DNA of 64,000 bases. Origin: an uncultured Massilia sp. (GTDB lineage Bacteria > Pseudomonadota > Gammaproteobacteria > Burkholderiales > Burkholderiaceae). A program made the position numbers and the translations under genes. Shown piece after piece: positions 8,601 to 15,873 of the stretch. The number at the start of each line of letters is the position of its first letter. The first letter of the stretch is position 1. Below the pieces are notes generated by a model. It saw only the letters and a program-made list of their open reading frames with translations, searched no databases and was not told where the DNA came from. The stretch lies in assembly GCA_946481275.1 (NCBI GenBank), contig CAMLMV010000029.1:1-64000 (forward strand), read 5' to 3'.

Positions 8601-10131
8601 GCCGCAGCTCGCGGGCAGCGTGCACGTATTCCGCGAAAAGGGCGACCTGATCGCGGGCGACATCTCGCCGATCGCGCTGGGCCTGCGTCAACTGGACCTG
8701 CGCGCGGACGTCGCCGGCGGCGCGCTGCGCAGCCAGCTCGCGCTGGACGGCACGCGCATCGGCACGGCCAGCGTGGACGCCACCGCCCAGCTGCTGCAGG
8801 GCCGCGTCGACAACGACAGCCCATTGAAGCTGACGGCCAATGCGAACCTCGCGTCGCTGTCGTGGGTGTCGCCGCTGCTCGGCCAGCCGGGCCTGGAAGT
8901 GGACGGCGCGCTGCGCCTCGCGATCAACGGCACCGGCACCGTGGGCGCGCCGGCGCTCAACGGCAACATCGAAGGCGACGGCCTCGCCGTGCGCTGGCCG
9001 GACCAGGGCGTCCGCCTGCGCAACGGCCAGCTGCGCGCGCAGCTCGCGGGCGACCAGCTGCAGTTGCAGCGCCTGACGCTGGAGGGCAACAGCGGCCGCG
9101 CGACGGCGGACGGCTTCGTGCGCTTTGCCGGCGGAGAAGCGACGATGAACCTGAAACTCGTCGCGGACAAGCTGGAAGCGCTGTCGCGCCCGGACCGCAC
9201 CGTGGTCCTGAGCGGCCAGGCCAGCGTCGTGCGCGACGCGCGCCAGTTCCGCGTCGAAGGCAACTTCAAGGCCGACCGCGCCCGCGTCGAACTGGCGCCG
9301 CAGGACCGCCCGACGATCTCGGACGACGTCATCGTGCTGGGTCGCGGCACCGCGGCCGCGCCGGCGAAGAAGGAGACGGCGGTCCCGTTGACGATCGACC
9401 TGACGGCCGACCTGGGCGACGACTTCCACCTGCGCGGCATGGGCGCCGACGCCTACCTCGCCGGCAACGTGCACGTACTGAAGGTGGGCGACCGCCCGCC
9501 GCGCATCAACGGCACCGTGCGCACCGTGAGCGGCACGTATGCCGCGTATGGCCAGCGCCTGACGATCGAGCGCGGCGTGATCACGTTCAGCGGCCCGTAC
9601 GACAACCCGTCGCTGGACATCCTCGCGGTGCGCAAGCGTCCCGACGGCGAGCAGGTGAGCGAGACGAACGTCGAGGCGGGCGTGCAGGTGCGCGGCACGG
9701 CGCTGTCGCCGACGGCGAAGCTCGTATCGACGCCGAACGTGTCCGACAGCGACAAACTGTCGTGGCTCGTGCTGGGCCACGGCATGGAAGCGACGACGGG
9801 CAACGAGGCCGACGTGCTGAGCGCCGCCGCCGGCGCCCTGCTGGGCGGCAAAGGCGGCACGGGCGGCATCACGAGCAAGCTGGCGAACTCGCTGGGCGTA
9901 GACGAACTGGGCGTGCGCCAGGGCGCGGGCCAGGCGTCCGGCCTGGAAAACACGGTGGTCACGGTCGGCAAGCGCATCTCGTCGCGCCTGTACCTGAGCT
10001 TCGAACAGGGCGCGGCAACCGCATCGAGCGTAGTACGCGTGCGCTACAAGATCAACCCGCGCATCACCCTGCAGCTGCAGACCGGGACCAACACGGCACT
10101 GGACGTGCTGTATTCCTGGGCGTTCGACTAA
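5662..10131 (+). CDS. tamB: TamB, translocation and assembly module inner-membrane/periplasmic subunit
   Basis: The 1489-residue AsmA-like protein has one N-terminal membrane anchor (VGIGVVVVGVVLGGAVWYL, about residues 17-35), a very long repetitive beta-rich periplasmic region, and the conserved C-terminal TamB domain (DUF490, about the last 350 residues, ending YSWAFD). TamB spans the periplasm as a hydrophobic groove and partners TamA in outer-membrane protein and phospholipid transport. Its length fits the family's 1200-1500 residues. It is coupled to tamA through TGATG, and a strong hairpin follows six bases after its stop. Confidence 0.9.
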   Translation: MEADQQTPQTPAPVRRWPRRVGIGVVVVGVVLGGAVWYLGRETTLQMIAQRVANASGGKLTLSGVSGSLYGHMHIGHVVFRSETSVTTADDIDIDWKPWQYLSRGVEIDKLYARVVRVETLKESTEPTTMPTRLAPPFKIAVEDARLAKAIFVNKGATTEIDDIRARLHGDKAQWKLDYASANTPWGQVAAKGSIANTLPYKLDADASLTQSQPAAPAQTEAPPSLGAQLKLHASGDLQKTVIDATGQAARAQGKAQIVMAPFADIPLQAFTLDAHNIDPGFFSPTLPSADLNLAVAVRLDANRNIAGSVNLTNDGAVGTLDQQRLPLRAMRGQLGGSLTAMRITDVLIDVGSAGRFTGSGSVQRGPDETGLGTAEFALHTDRFDLHDVYGSMKPTKIAGDIKVANTKDTQTLDVNLSDAGLRLAAQAALADNVLTVRDARLSAGKSSVRVTGNAHLKDNKPFKANAVVSRFNPADFGKFPQADINAEINAAGALVPQWKVAADFAVRPSRLFDQPLSGRGKLDADATHVHDVDATLALGQNTVDLRGAFGKPGEKLTWKVDGRQLSALRSDLYGAVLASGIVTGTMAAPRTTFEVDARNLGWVPRERKNDNGSMHASGEAWLSGKEGARIVEVTAKGDMQRLNPAAFGSPLAGSINGGFTASGRTGANMGGAIDLTLQDSTLSKSPLWGHAKLAADKRHVSNADIDLHLGGNVVAAKGAFGSGRDTLNWRIDAPQLAALGPDFGGALRGSGALSGTMDTPSLTAAIEGQNIRAMGTQSVKALKATANLGSGRGAADPLALDVSVTDYASTTTDKLGNVSETKIASARLTSTGTRGAHTISAAARGDNFDAALAVHGGLTGNTWNGTVDSLKNSGRYALTLAAPTPLRIAGAPGSGLAGLAKPEQIALSGATIRLPAGSVTIDSLAKIGPRWNTRGSATGVPMNYLAQASDAMRQNVRGDLTLGAQWAIDLRAPTAAGAVPQLAGSVHVFREKGDLIAGDISPIALGLRQLDLRADVAGGALRSQLALDGTRIGTASVDATAQLLQGRVDNDSPLKLTANANLASLSWVSPLLGQPGLEVDGALRLAINGTGTVGAPALNGNIEGDGLAVRWPDQGVRLRNGQLRAQLAGDQLQLQRLTLEGNSGRATADGFVRFAGGEATMNLKLVADKLEALSRPDRTVVLSGQASVVRDARQFRVEGNFKADRARVELAPQDRPTISDDVIVLGRGTAAAPAKKETAVPLTIDLTADLGDDFHLRGMGADAYLAGNVHVLKVGDRPPRINGTVRTVSGTYAAYGQRLTIERGVITFSGPYDNPSLDILAVRKRPDGEQVSETNVEAGVQVRGTALSPTAKLVSTPNVSDSDKLSWLVLGHGMEATTGNEADVLSAAAGALLGGKGGTGGITSKLANSLGVDELGVRQGAGQASGLENTVVTVGKRISSRLYLSFEQGAATASSVVRVRYKINPRITLQLQTGTNTALDVLYSWAFD

Positions 10132-10136
10132 CCAAA

Positions 10137-10186
10137 AAATTCGGGGTCAGAGCACATTTTTGGAAATGTGCTCTGACCCCGAATTT
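10137..10186. repeat. Perfect 23-bp inverted repeat with 4-base loop, intergenic hairpin
   Basis: The left arm at 10137-10159 and right arm at 10164-10186 are exact reverse complements; the core is CGGGGTCAGAGCACATTT. It lies between the convergent ends of tamB and the DUF1801 gene, so it may act as a bidirectional terminator. The GGGGTCAGAGCAC core resembles dispersed palindromes I associate with Oxalobacteraceae genomes, so it may instead be a REP-like element. No second copy was seen in this window. Confidence 0.8.
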
Positions 10187-10196
10187 AATGCCGAGT

Positions 10197-10616
10197 TTAT
10201 ACGGCGGCTTTTGAACGCTTCGGCTTTGCCTTCGCCGCATTCAAGGCGGCCGCGGCGCGGATGAGCGCACGGAACGCGGCCGGATCCAGCTCCTCGCCTT
10301 CGTGGATGTCGATGGCGCGCCGGGCGTTGCCGTCCAGGCTGGAGTTGAACAGGCCGGACGGATCCTCCAGCGACGCGCCCTTCAGGAAGGTCAGCTTCAC
10401 GTGCGACTTGTACGACTCGCCCGTGCAGAGGATGCCGCCGCTGGACCACACGGGCGTCCCCATCCACTTCCATTCTTCCACGACGCCGGGCACGGCTTCG
10501 TGGATCAGGGCGCGCACCCGGGCCAGCGCCGCACCGCGCCAGTCGCCCAGGTCGGCAATGCGGCGGTCGATCAGTGCGGACGCCGGCAGGTCCGCGGACG
10601 CATTCTCCTGCTTCAT
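10197..10616 (-). CDS. DUF1801-domain protein
   Basis: The 139-residue protein matches the DUF1801/YdhG-like fold, with WRGAALARVRALIHEAVPGVVEEWKWMGTPVWSSGG and LTFLKGASLEDP as the recognisable stretches; some relatives are described as frataxin-like iron chaperones, but function here is unproven. The tail is lysine-rich (KAKPKRSKAAV). It is the last gene of an ArsR-SRPBCC-DUF1801 operon, 15 bases downstream of the SRPBCC gene, an arrangement that commonly recurs. It is likely controlled by the ArsR-type repressor encoded first in the operon. Confidence 0.75.
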   Translation of the reverse strand: MKQENASADLPASALIDRRIADLGDWRGAALARVRALIHEAVPGVVEEWKWMGTPVWSSGGILCTGESYKSHVKLTFLKGASLEDPSGLFNSSLDGNARRAIDIHEGEELDPAAFRALIRAAAALNAAKAKPKRSKAAV

Positions 10617-10631
10617 CTCTCCTCCTTCAGC

Positions 10632-11045
10632 TTAGTCGTCGAGCTTCGCCAGCACCTCGTCGAGGGCGGCGGTGAACTTGTTCCAGCCGTATTTCGCACC
10701 ATTGTAGGCCGCATCCTGGCCGGGCTGGAAGCCGGTCTGTTCCATTTTCAGGTGCGTGCCCGCGCCGGCCGGAGTCAGGGTCCAGGTGACGACGCTGTCC
10801 AGGCCCATCGCGGCCCACGTGTACGACAGCGAACGGTTCGGTTCGATCTCCAGCACCTCGCACTCGACGGCGCCCCAGTCGGCGCTGAGCTTGAAGCGGT
10901 GATGCAGGGCGGGCACGAAATCGTTCTTCATGAGCCACGCTTCGATCAGGTGCGGCTGCGTGAGCGCGCGCCAGAGCTTTTCCGGCGGATGCGCGAATTC
11001 GCGTTCGACGGTGACGGTGCGCGTGTGGAGCGAGGTATCGTTCAT
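10632..11045 (-). CDS. SRPBCC-domain (AHSA1-like) protein
   Basis: The 137-residue protein is a START/AHSA1-type ligand-binding fold: VEREFAHPPEKLWRALTQPHLIEAWLM at the start, and the final helix YGWNKFTAALDEVLAKLDD. Family members bind hydrophobic ligands or act as chaperone activators, but the ligand cannot be inferred. Its ATG overlaps the ArsR stop as ATGA, so the two are translationally coupled. It is followed by the DUF1801 gene. It is probably autoregulated through the ArsR protein. Confidence 0.85.
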   Translation of the reverse strand: MNDTSLHTRTVTVEREFAHPPEKLWRALTQPHLIEAWLMKNDFVPALHHRFKLSADWGAVECEVLEIEPNRSLSYTWAAMGLDSVVTWTLTPAGAGTHLKMEQTGFQPGQDAAYNGAKYGWNKFTAALDEVLAKLDD

Positions 11046-11365
11046 TGGTCCATCCTTTTCAAGAGGTCTTCCAGGTCATCGAACCGGCTCTCCCAGAACC
11101 GGGCCATTTGATTCGTCCAGTCGGCCAGCGGCGCCAATGCCTGCAGTTGGGCGGTGTAGTGCGTCTGGCGTCCTTCATGCCGGTCGCGCACGAGCCCCGC
11201 CTGCTTCAACAGCCCCAGGTGCTTGGACACGGCCGGCTGCGAGATGCCGGCCCGGGCCGTGAGGGCCCCGACCGTCTGCTCGCCGTCGCGGCACAGCGAT
11301 TCGAAAATGGCGCGGCGCGTCGGATCGCCGAGTGTCCGGAAAAGAATATCGTGGGTGTCTGTCAT
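11042..11365 (-). CDS. ArsR-family winged-helix repressor
   Basis: The 107-residue protein is a compact ArsR/SmtB winged helix: ILFRTLGDPTRRAIFESLCRDGEQTVGALTARAGISQPAVSKHLGLLKQAGLV covers the recognition region. No metal-binding cysteine pair is visible in the alpha-3 position, so it is probably a non-metal sensor of the type paired with SRPBCC proteins. The start MTDTHDI at 11365 matches the family; the longer frame reads through the operator. The upstream region holds a 9-bp inverted repeat (11373-11416) that is probably its own operator. Confidence 0.87.
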   Translation of the reverse strand: MTDTHDILFRTLGDPTRRAIFESLCRDGEQTVGALTARAGISQPAVSKHLGLLKQAGLVRDRHEGRQTHYTAQLQALAPLADWTNQMARFWESRFDDLEDLLKRMDQ

Positions 11366-11372
11366 GGCAATT

Positions 11373-11416
11373 AATAACCGGCTGGCTATGAATGAAATCA
11401 TAACCATCCGGTTATT
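11373..11416. promoter_or_regulatory. Inverted-repeat operator candidate upstream of the ArsR operon
   Basis: AATAACCGG at 11373-11381 and CCGGTTATT at 11408-11416 are exact 9-bp reverse complements. A third ATAACC half-site at 11400-11405 pairs with GGTTAT at 11410-11415 across 4 bases. The element begins 8 bases upstream of the ArsR start. Confidence 0.6.
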
Positions 11417-11434
11417 GGTTGGTCAAGCACTTTT

Positions 11435-12418
11435 TTATCGAGGCCGCAGCAGCACGGCGCCGCTGGTCTGCCCCGCTTCCAGCGCGGCATGCGCCTCGGC
11501 CGCGCGCGCCAGCGGCAGGTCCAGCCCGACGGGCACGCGCAGGCCCGCCGCCAGCCGCGCCAGCGTGGCCTGCGCGCCTTCGTGGTACAGGCCGGGGAGC
11601 GTCATGAACTGCATCACGCTCGGCCGCGCAAACGCGATGCCGCGCGGCTTCCCGATCCGCAGCAGGTCGACGGGGTCGATGCTGCCGCCGGCCTGGCCCA
11701 CGCTGGCCGCCATGCCGTACGGGCGCACGGCGTCGAAGGTGCGCAGCAGGGTCGCGCCGCCGATGCCGTCGATGGCGAAGTCGATGCCGCGCCCGCCCGT
11801 GAAATCGCGCGCCGCCGCCACGAAGTCTTCCTCGCGGTACAGGACCACGCGTTCGGCGCCATGGGCCAGCGCCAGCGCCGCCTTGTCGCGGTTGCCGACC
11901 GTGCCGATGACGCGTGCGCCGAGCGCACTCGCCCACTGCGTCAGCACAAGCCCGAGACCGCCGGCGGCCGCGTGCACGAGGACGGTGTCGCCGGGGCGGA
12001 GTTCCCGCACGTGCGCGAACAGCATGTGCGCCGTGAGACCGCGCAGCAGGCCGCCCGCGACGGCATCCAGGGAGACGGCATCCGGCACCGCGACAAGACG
12101 GTCGGCCGGCACGTTGCGCACCGCCGCGTAGCCGCCGGGCAGCCCCGTGTACGCGACGCGCTGGCCCGGCACGAAGCCCGTCACCCCGGCGCCGACCGCC
12201 TCGACGACGCCGGCGCCTTCGACACCCGGCGTGGCAGGCAGTTGCGGCAGCGGATACGTGCCGTTGCGGTGATATACGTCGAGGAAGTTCACGCCGATGG
12301 CCAGCTGGCGCACCCGCACTTCGCCGGCCGCCGGCGGCGCGACGGCGAGCCGCTCCGCTTCCAGTTGGTCCGCACCGCCCTGGCGGTGGATGCGCACGTG
12401 TTCGATCAATTCGTCCAT
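11435..12418 (-). CDS. Zinc-independent quinone oxidoreductase (MDR family)
   Basis: The 327-residue product is a medium-chain dehydrogenase/reductase of the NADPH:quinone reductase (QorA-like) group. It has the GroES-like N-terminal domain (GVNFLDVYHRNGTYPLPQLPATPGVEGAGVV) and a Rossmann domain with VHAAAGGLGLVLTQWASALG near residue 145. Catalytic zinc cysteines are absent, as usual for quinone reductases. The start at 12418 follows AGGAGA at a good distance. It is divergent from the LysR gene at 12490 with 71 bases between, so that regulator is the natural controller. Confidence 0.85.
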   Translation of the reverse strand: MDELIEHVRIHRQGGADQLEAERLAVAPPAAGEVRVRQLAIGVNFLDVYHRNGTYPLPQLPATPGVEGAGVVEAVGAGVTGFVPGQRVAYTGLPGGYAAVRNVPADRLVAVPDAVSLDAVAGGLLRGLTAHMLFAHVRELRPGDTVLVHAAAGGLGLVLTQWASALGARVIGTVGNRDKAALALAHGAERVVLYREEDFVAAARDFTGGRGIDFAIDGIGGATLLRTFDAVRPYGMAASVGQAGGSIDPVDLLRIGKPRGIAFARPSVMQFMTLPGLYHEGAQATLARLAAGLRVPVGLDLPLARAAEAHAALEAGQTSGAVLLRPR

Positions 12419-12489
12419 GTCATTCTCCTGTAGATGAGAACCCCATGGTAGATTGATCAAAAATCATCCGAAATCCCAAAAAATCGCCT

Positions 12490-13377
12490 TTGACCGTGCA
12501 AAAATCGATAAGTCCACCACTCGACTGGGACGATATCCGCTACTTCGTCGAACTGGCCCGCCAGGGCAAGCTGAGCGCGACGGCGCGCGTGCTGGGCGTC
12601 GAGCATTCGACCGTCGCGCGCCGCATCGGCATGCTCGAAGCGAGACTGGGGGTGCGCCTGTTCGACCGGTTACCGAAGCAGTGGGCGCTGACCGTGGAAG
12701 GCGAGGAATTACTGGCGCAGGCGCGCCGGGTGGAAGATGAAGCAATGGCCTTCGCGCGCGCCGGCGCGGGTGCGTCCGCCCTGCGCGGCGTCGTGCGGCT
12801 GTCTGCGCCGCCCACGTTTGCGAGCAGCTTCCTCGTGCCGCGCCTGGGCGCGTTGCGCGCGCGCTGGCCCGCGCTCACGCTGGAGATCATCGGCGAAATC
12901 CGCCAGGCCGACCTGTACCGGAGAGAGGCCGACCTCGCGCTGCGCATGGCGCGTCCCGAACAGCCGGGACTGGCGGCGCGGCCGCTGGCACAGACGGGCT
13001 ACGGCCTCTACGCGGCCCCCGGCTGGTTCGAGCGTCCGCATGACGAATGGGAGTTTATTGGCTACGGCGAAGCGATGAAGGATACGCCGCAACAGGCCTG
13101 GCTCGCGAAATTCGCGGCCGGGCGGGCGTACTCGTTCTGGACCAACGATGCGGCCGCGATGCTGGCCGCGTGCCGCGCCGGTCTTGGCGTCGCCGTGCTG
13201 CCGCACTTCCTCGGCCGCGGCGATCCGCTGCTGGTGCCGCATCCGGATTACGGCCACGTGCTGAGCCGCCCGCTGTGGCTGGCGGTGCATCCGGACGTGC
13301 GCCGCTCGCCGCGCGTGACGTTGATGGCGGAGCTGCTGGCCGACCTGCTGCAGGAGCACGCGGCGCTGCTGGCCTAG
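12490..13377 (+). CDS. LysR-family transcriptional regulator
   Basis: The 295-residue protein has the LysR helix-turn-helix at residues about 10-70 (DDIRYFVELARQGKLSATARVLGVEHSTVARRIGMLE) and a periplasmic-binding-like effector domain (about 95-290). The coding start is a TTG at 12490 or a GTG six bases later; no ATG fits. The neighbour on the opposite strand is a quinone oxidoreductase, its likely target. Its stop overlaps by three bases the end of a convergent small ORF. Confidence 0.87.
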   Translation: MTVQKSISPPLDWDDIRYFVELARQGKLSATARVLGVEHSTVARRIGMLEARLGVRLFDRLPKQWALTVEGEELLAQARRVEDEAMAFARAGAGASALRGVVRLSAPPTFASSFLVPRLGALRARWPALTLEIIGEIRQADLYRREADLALRMARPEQPGLAARPLAQTGYGLYAAPGWFERPHDEWEFIGYGEAMKDTPQQAWLAKFAAGRAYSFWTNDAAAMLAACRAGLGVAVLPHFLGRGDPLLVPHPDYGHVLSRPLWLAVHPDVRRSPRVTLMAELLADLLQEHAALLA

Positions 13378-13562
13378 TGCAAGGTCACGCTCGGATTCGG
13401 GTCGACAGGCGGCTCGTCGTTCTGCGGCGTGCGGATGGGCGGCTGGTGCGGGTCGGCGGGCTCGAACGGGTCGGGCGGCGGTTCCTCGATGGGTGCGGGA
13501 TCGGGCGCCCGGTGCGCGTGCTGCCCGATTGTATGCCGACTCGAGGTCAGGTCTGGGATCAT
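13374..13562 (-). CDS. Small proline-rich acidic protein, unknown function
   Basis: The 62-residue frame encodes MIPDLTSSRHTIGQHAH followed by a tail of PP, PD and DP repeats (for example PIEEPPPDPFEPADP). There is no signal peptide or membrane segment. A strong AGGAG lies seven bases upstream of the ATG on this strand, which argues for a real gene rather than an antisense shadow. I recognise no family. The stop codon overlaps the end of the convergent LysR gene. Confidence 0.5.
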   Translation of the reverse strand: MIPDLTSSRHTIGQHAHRAPDPAPIEEPPPDPFEPADPHQPPIRTPQNDEPPVDPNPSVTLH

Positions 13563-13666
13563 GTGAGGCTCCTGCTAGCGATGCCAAAACATTACCATGG
13601 GCAGCGGTTTGCCGACGCGCGCCTGGATTACAATGGCGGATTCGACAGAAAATTCCAAGGAATCCC

Positions 13667-14170
13667 ATGTTGCCGACTCCCGTCGTTGCCGCCGTGCTCG
13701 CGCCGTTCGTGCTGTGGCGCATGTACAGCCGCATCAAGCGCCTGACGACCCGCCAGCGTTCGAAGACGTGGCGTCACCGCACGACGCTCGTGTTCTTCCC
13801 GATCCTGCTGCTGGTCCTGACCGCCGTCAGCTTCAAGACGAATCCGTTCGCCCTCGCGGGCCTCGCGGCCGGGCTGCCGGTCGGCGCCGTGCTGGGCCGC
13901 ATCGCGATCGGCAAAACGCGCTTCGAACAGGTCGGCGCCGACTTCTACTTCACCCCGCACGCGCCGATCGGCCTCGCGGTGGCCCTGCTGTTCATGGCCC
14001 GCATGGCCTGGCGCGCGTACGAGTTCTTCGCGCTGGGTTCGGTCGCCCATCACGAGTTCGTGTCGAGCCCGCTGACCCTCGTCATCTTCGGCGTGCTGGC
14101 CGGCTATTACATGAGCTATGCGTTCGGCCTGCTGTCGTGGCGCAAGCGCACCGCCACCGTCTCACCTTGA
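13667..14170 (+). CDS. Integral membrane protein, CcdC/DUF1453-like, first of a tandem pair
   Basis: The 167-residue product has about four membrane segments. Recognisable stretches are VLAPFVLWRMYSRIKRL, a GAVLGRIAIGKTRFEQVG region, YFTPHAPIGLAVALLFMARM and a basic tail. The layout resembles the CcdC/DUF1453 family of unknown membrane proteins. AAGGA precedes the ATG. The next gene is a clear paralog 10 bases downstream, sharing the LVWRxYxRxK start, the TRFE motif and the YFFTP motif, so this looks like a tandem duplication kept in one operon. Confidence 0.65.
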   Translation: MLPTPVVAAVLAPFVLWRMYSRIKRLTTRQRSKTWRHRTTLVFFPILLLVLTAVSFKTNPFALAGLAAGLPVGAVLGRIAIGKTRFEQVGADFYFTPHAPIGLAVALLFMARMAWRAYEFFALGSVAHHEFVSSPLTLVIFGVLAGYYMSYAFGLLSWRKRTATVSP

Positions 14171-14180
14171 GTTTTTTCGC

Positions 14181-14693
14181 ATGAGTCTTACCACCCTCGC
14201 CCTCATCGCCCTCGTCCCATTCCTCGTCTGGCGCATCTATCAGCGCCTGAAAAATCAGATGGTCCGGCAGCGCTCGATCCTGTCGCGCCACTACACGGGC
14301 CTGTTCGTCTTCGTCGTCATGATCCTCATCCCCTTGTCGGAGCTCGGCGACCGCCCGTTCCAGATGGCCGCGCTGGCCGCCGGCGCCATCGGCGGTATCG
14401 CGCTGGGCACGTACGGCCTGCGCCGCACCCGGTTCGAGGACACGCCCGAAGGTTATTTCTTCACGCCGCCGTCGCGCATGGGCATCCTCGTCGCCATGCT
14501 GCTGGTGGCGCGCGTGATCTACCTGGGCATCGAGATCTACATGAACCAGGGCAGCAGCAGGCCGAATCCGCGCTTCACGGACAGCCCCATCACGATGCTG
14601 TGCCTGGGCATGACGGCCGCCTATTTCGCCACGTTCTCCGCCGCCCTGATGCGCTGGCGCCAGCGCATGCGCAAGGAAATCGGCGACGCGTGA
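14181..14693 (+). CDS. Integral membrane protein, CcdC/DUF1453-like, second of a tandem pair
   Basis: The 170-residue protein parallels its upstream neighbour segment by segment: LVPFLVWRIYQRLKNQMVRQRS, a GIALGTYGLRRTRFED region, YFFTPPSRMGILVAMLLVARVIYLG and a basic C-terminus (RWRQRMRKEIGDA). About four membrane helices are predicted by eye. The function is unknown. The start at 14181 lies 10 bases after the previous stop, consistent with cotranscription. Divergence between the copies is moderate, so the duplication is not recent. Confidence 0.62.
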   Translation: MSLTTLALIALVPFLVWRIYQRLKNQMVRQRSILSRHYTGLFVFVVMILIPLSELGDRPFQMAALAAGAIGGIALGTYGLRRTRFEDTPEGYFFTPPSRMGILVAMLLVARVIYLGIEIYMNQGSSRPNPRFTDSPITMLCLGMTAAYFATFSAALMRWRQRMRKEIGDA

Positions 14694-14805
14694 TCCGCTT
14701 GATGCACTCCAATACACCATGCATGACCCTGCGGAGAATAGCCGGCGGGGCCACGTAATGTATTGACAACCGTGTCGCGGCTCCAGTCATTTACCTGGAG
14801 CACGC

Positions 14806-15732
14806 ATGGTCTTCGCCCTCCTCACGCGCCACTGGATGGCCCGACGGCATTATCCGTTTGCGTCCTGGGCCGCGTGCATCGCGCGCAGCCTGCGCGTGCT
14901 GCTGTTCCGCCGCGCGCATGTGGAATTGCTCGCGATGGACGTCTACCGCAACTACGTGACGCAGGTGCACGACGACGTGTTCCACCACCTGAGCCACCGG
15001 AACTATCTCGCCCGTGGGTTGTCGCTGCGCCAGCGCGTGCGTTGCGTGCTGACGCATTACCGCTTCGAGGACGCCACGTTCGACGCCGCCTACAAGCATG
15101 CCGTCTACCGCGACGGCGGGCTCGTCCTGTGGCAGCACGAGGCGGACGGCAGCAAGGTCGAGCTCCGGCTCGGCATGGCGCAGCGGCTGAACGCGGAAGG
15201 CGACCTCACCCTGACCCTGCTGGCCAACGGCAGGCGCGTGCACCGCCTCTCATTCAGCTGGGTCGACGAGCGCTTCGCCGGCCTGGCCGGACTCGGCGTG
15301 GCCGGCATCCTGCCGTTCATCGCCCGCAACCAGGGCCACCGCGCCGACGAGGCGGACGCGGTCGACGCCTTCCGCCGCGCGTTCCCGGCCAACTCGCCGC
15401 TGGTCACGACGCCCGGCTTTTTCTGCTACGCGGCGCTGCAGGGCGTCGCGCAGGCGCTGGGCATGGACCACGTGGTGGCCGTCAAGTCGGCGTGGCACTG
15501 CGCCTACGCGCCGGCCCACGACAGGCAGTTCGCCACCGCCTACGACGGCGTCTGGCGCAGCCTCGGCGGCACCGGAATGCCGGGCCGCGCGTGGCACATC
15601 GCGCTCCCCTTCCACGCGCGGCCGCTGGCGGAGATCCCGTCCAGGCATCGCAAGCGGGCGGCGCTGCGGCGCGCATACTGGCAGCGCATCGGCCAAGCGG
15701 CGGGCACGATACTTCGGGCACACCTCGTGTAG
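14806..15732 (+). CDS. DUF535 (VirK/YbjX-like) family protein
   Basis: The 308-residue protein fits the DUF535 family: an N-terminal RHYPFASWAACIARSLRVLLF block, a central YRDGGLVLWQHEADGSKVELRLGMAQRLNAEGDLTLTLL block, and a C-terminal ALQGVAQALGMDHVVAVKSAWHCAY block. Some relatives (VirK, YbjX) are linked to envelope stress and peptide resistance, but no activity is established. GGAG precedes the ATG by seven bases, and a TTGACA -35-like element at 14763 may belong to its promoter. It stands alone between the tandem membrane genes and the repeat protein. Confidence 0.7.
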   Translation: MVFALLTRHWMARRHYPFASWAACIARSLRVLLFRRAHVELLAMDVYRNYVTQVHDDVFHHLSHRNYLARGLSLRQRVRCVLTHYRFEDATFDAAYKHAVYRDGGLVLWQHEADGSKVELRLGMAQRLNAEGDLTLTLLANGRRVHRLSFSWVDERFAGLAGLGVAGILPFIARNQGHRADEADAVDAFRRAFPANSPLVTTPGFFCYAALQGVAQALGMDHVVAVKSAWHCAYAPAHDRQFATAYDGVWRSLGGTGMPGRAWHIALPFHARPLAEIPSRHRKRAALRRAYWQRIGQAAGTILRAHLV

Positions 15733-15873
15733 CCAGGCAGTACCAACCATGCGTGTGAAAAACCACACTTTACCAATATTCAATTTCCATCAGTCAATTA
15801 GTAGTTCTTAAATGCTATAGTTTTCCGTTCAATGGGGAAGTCGTCGCGTCCCCGACCATAACAAGGAAAACTC

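Noticed and set aside
5605..9780. 1391-codon open frame on the minus strand opposite tamB
   Set aside because: Its composition (arginine, histidine, alanine, valine-rich) is typical of an antisense shadow and tamB is well supported.
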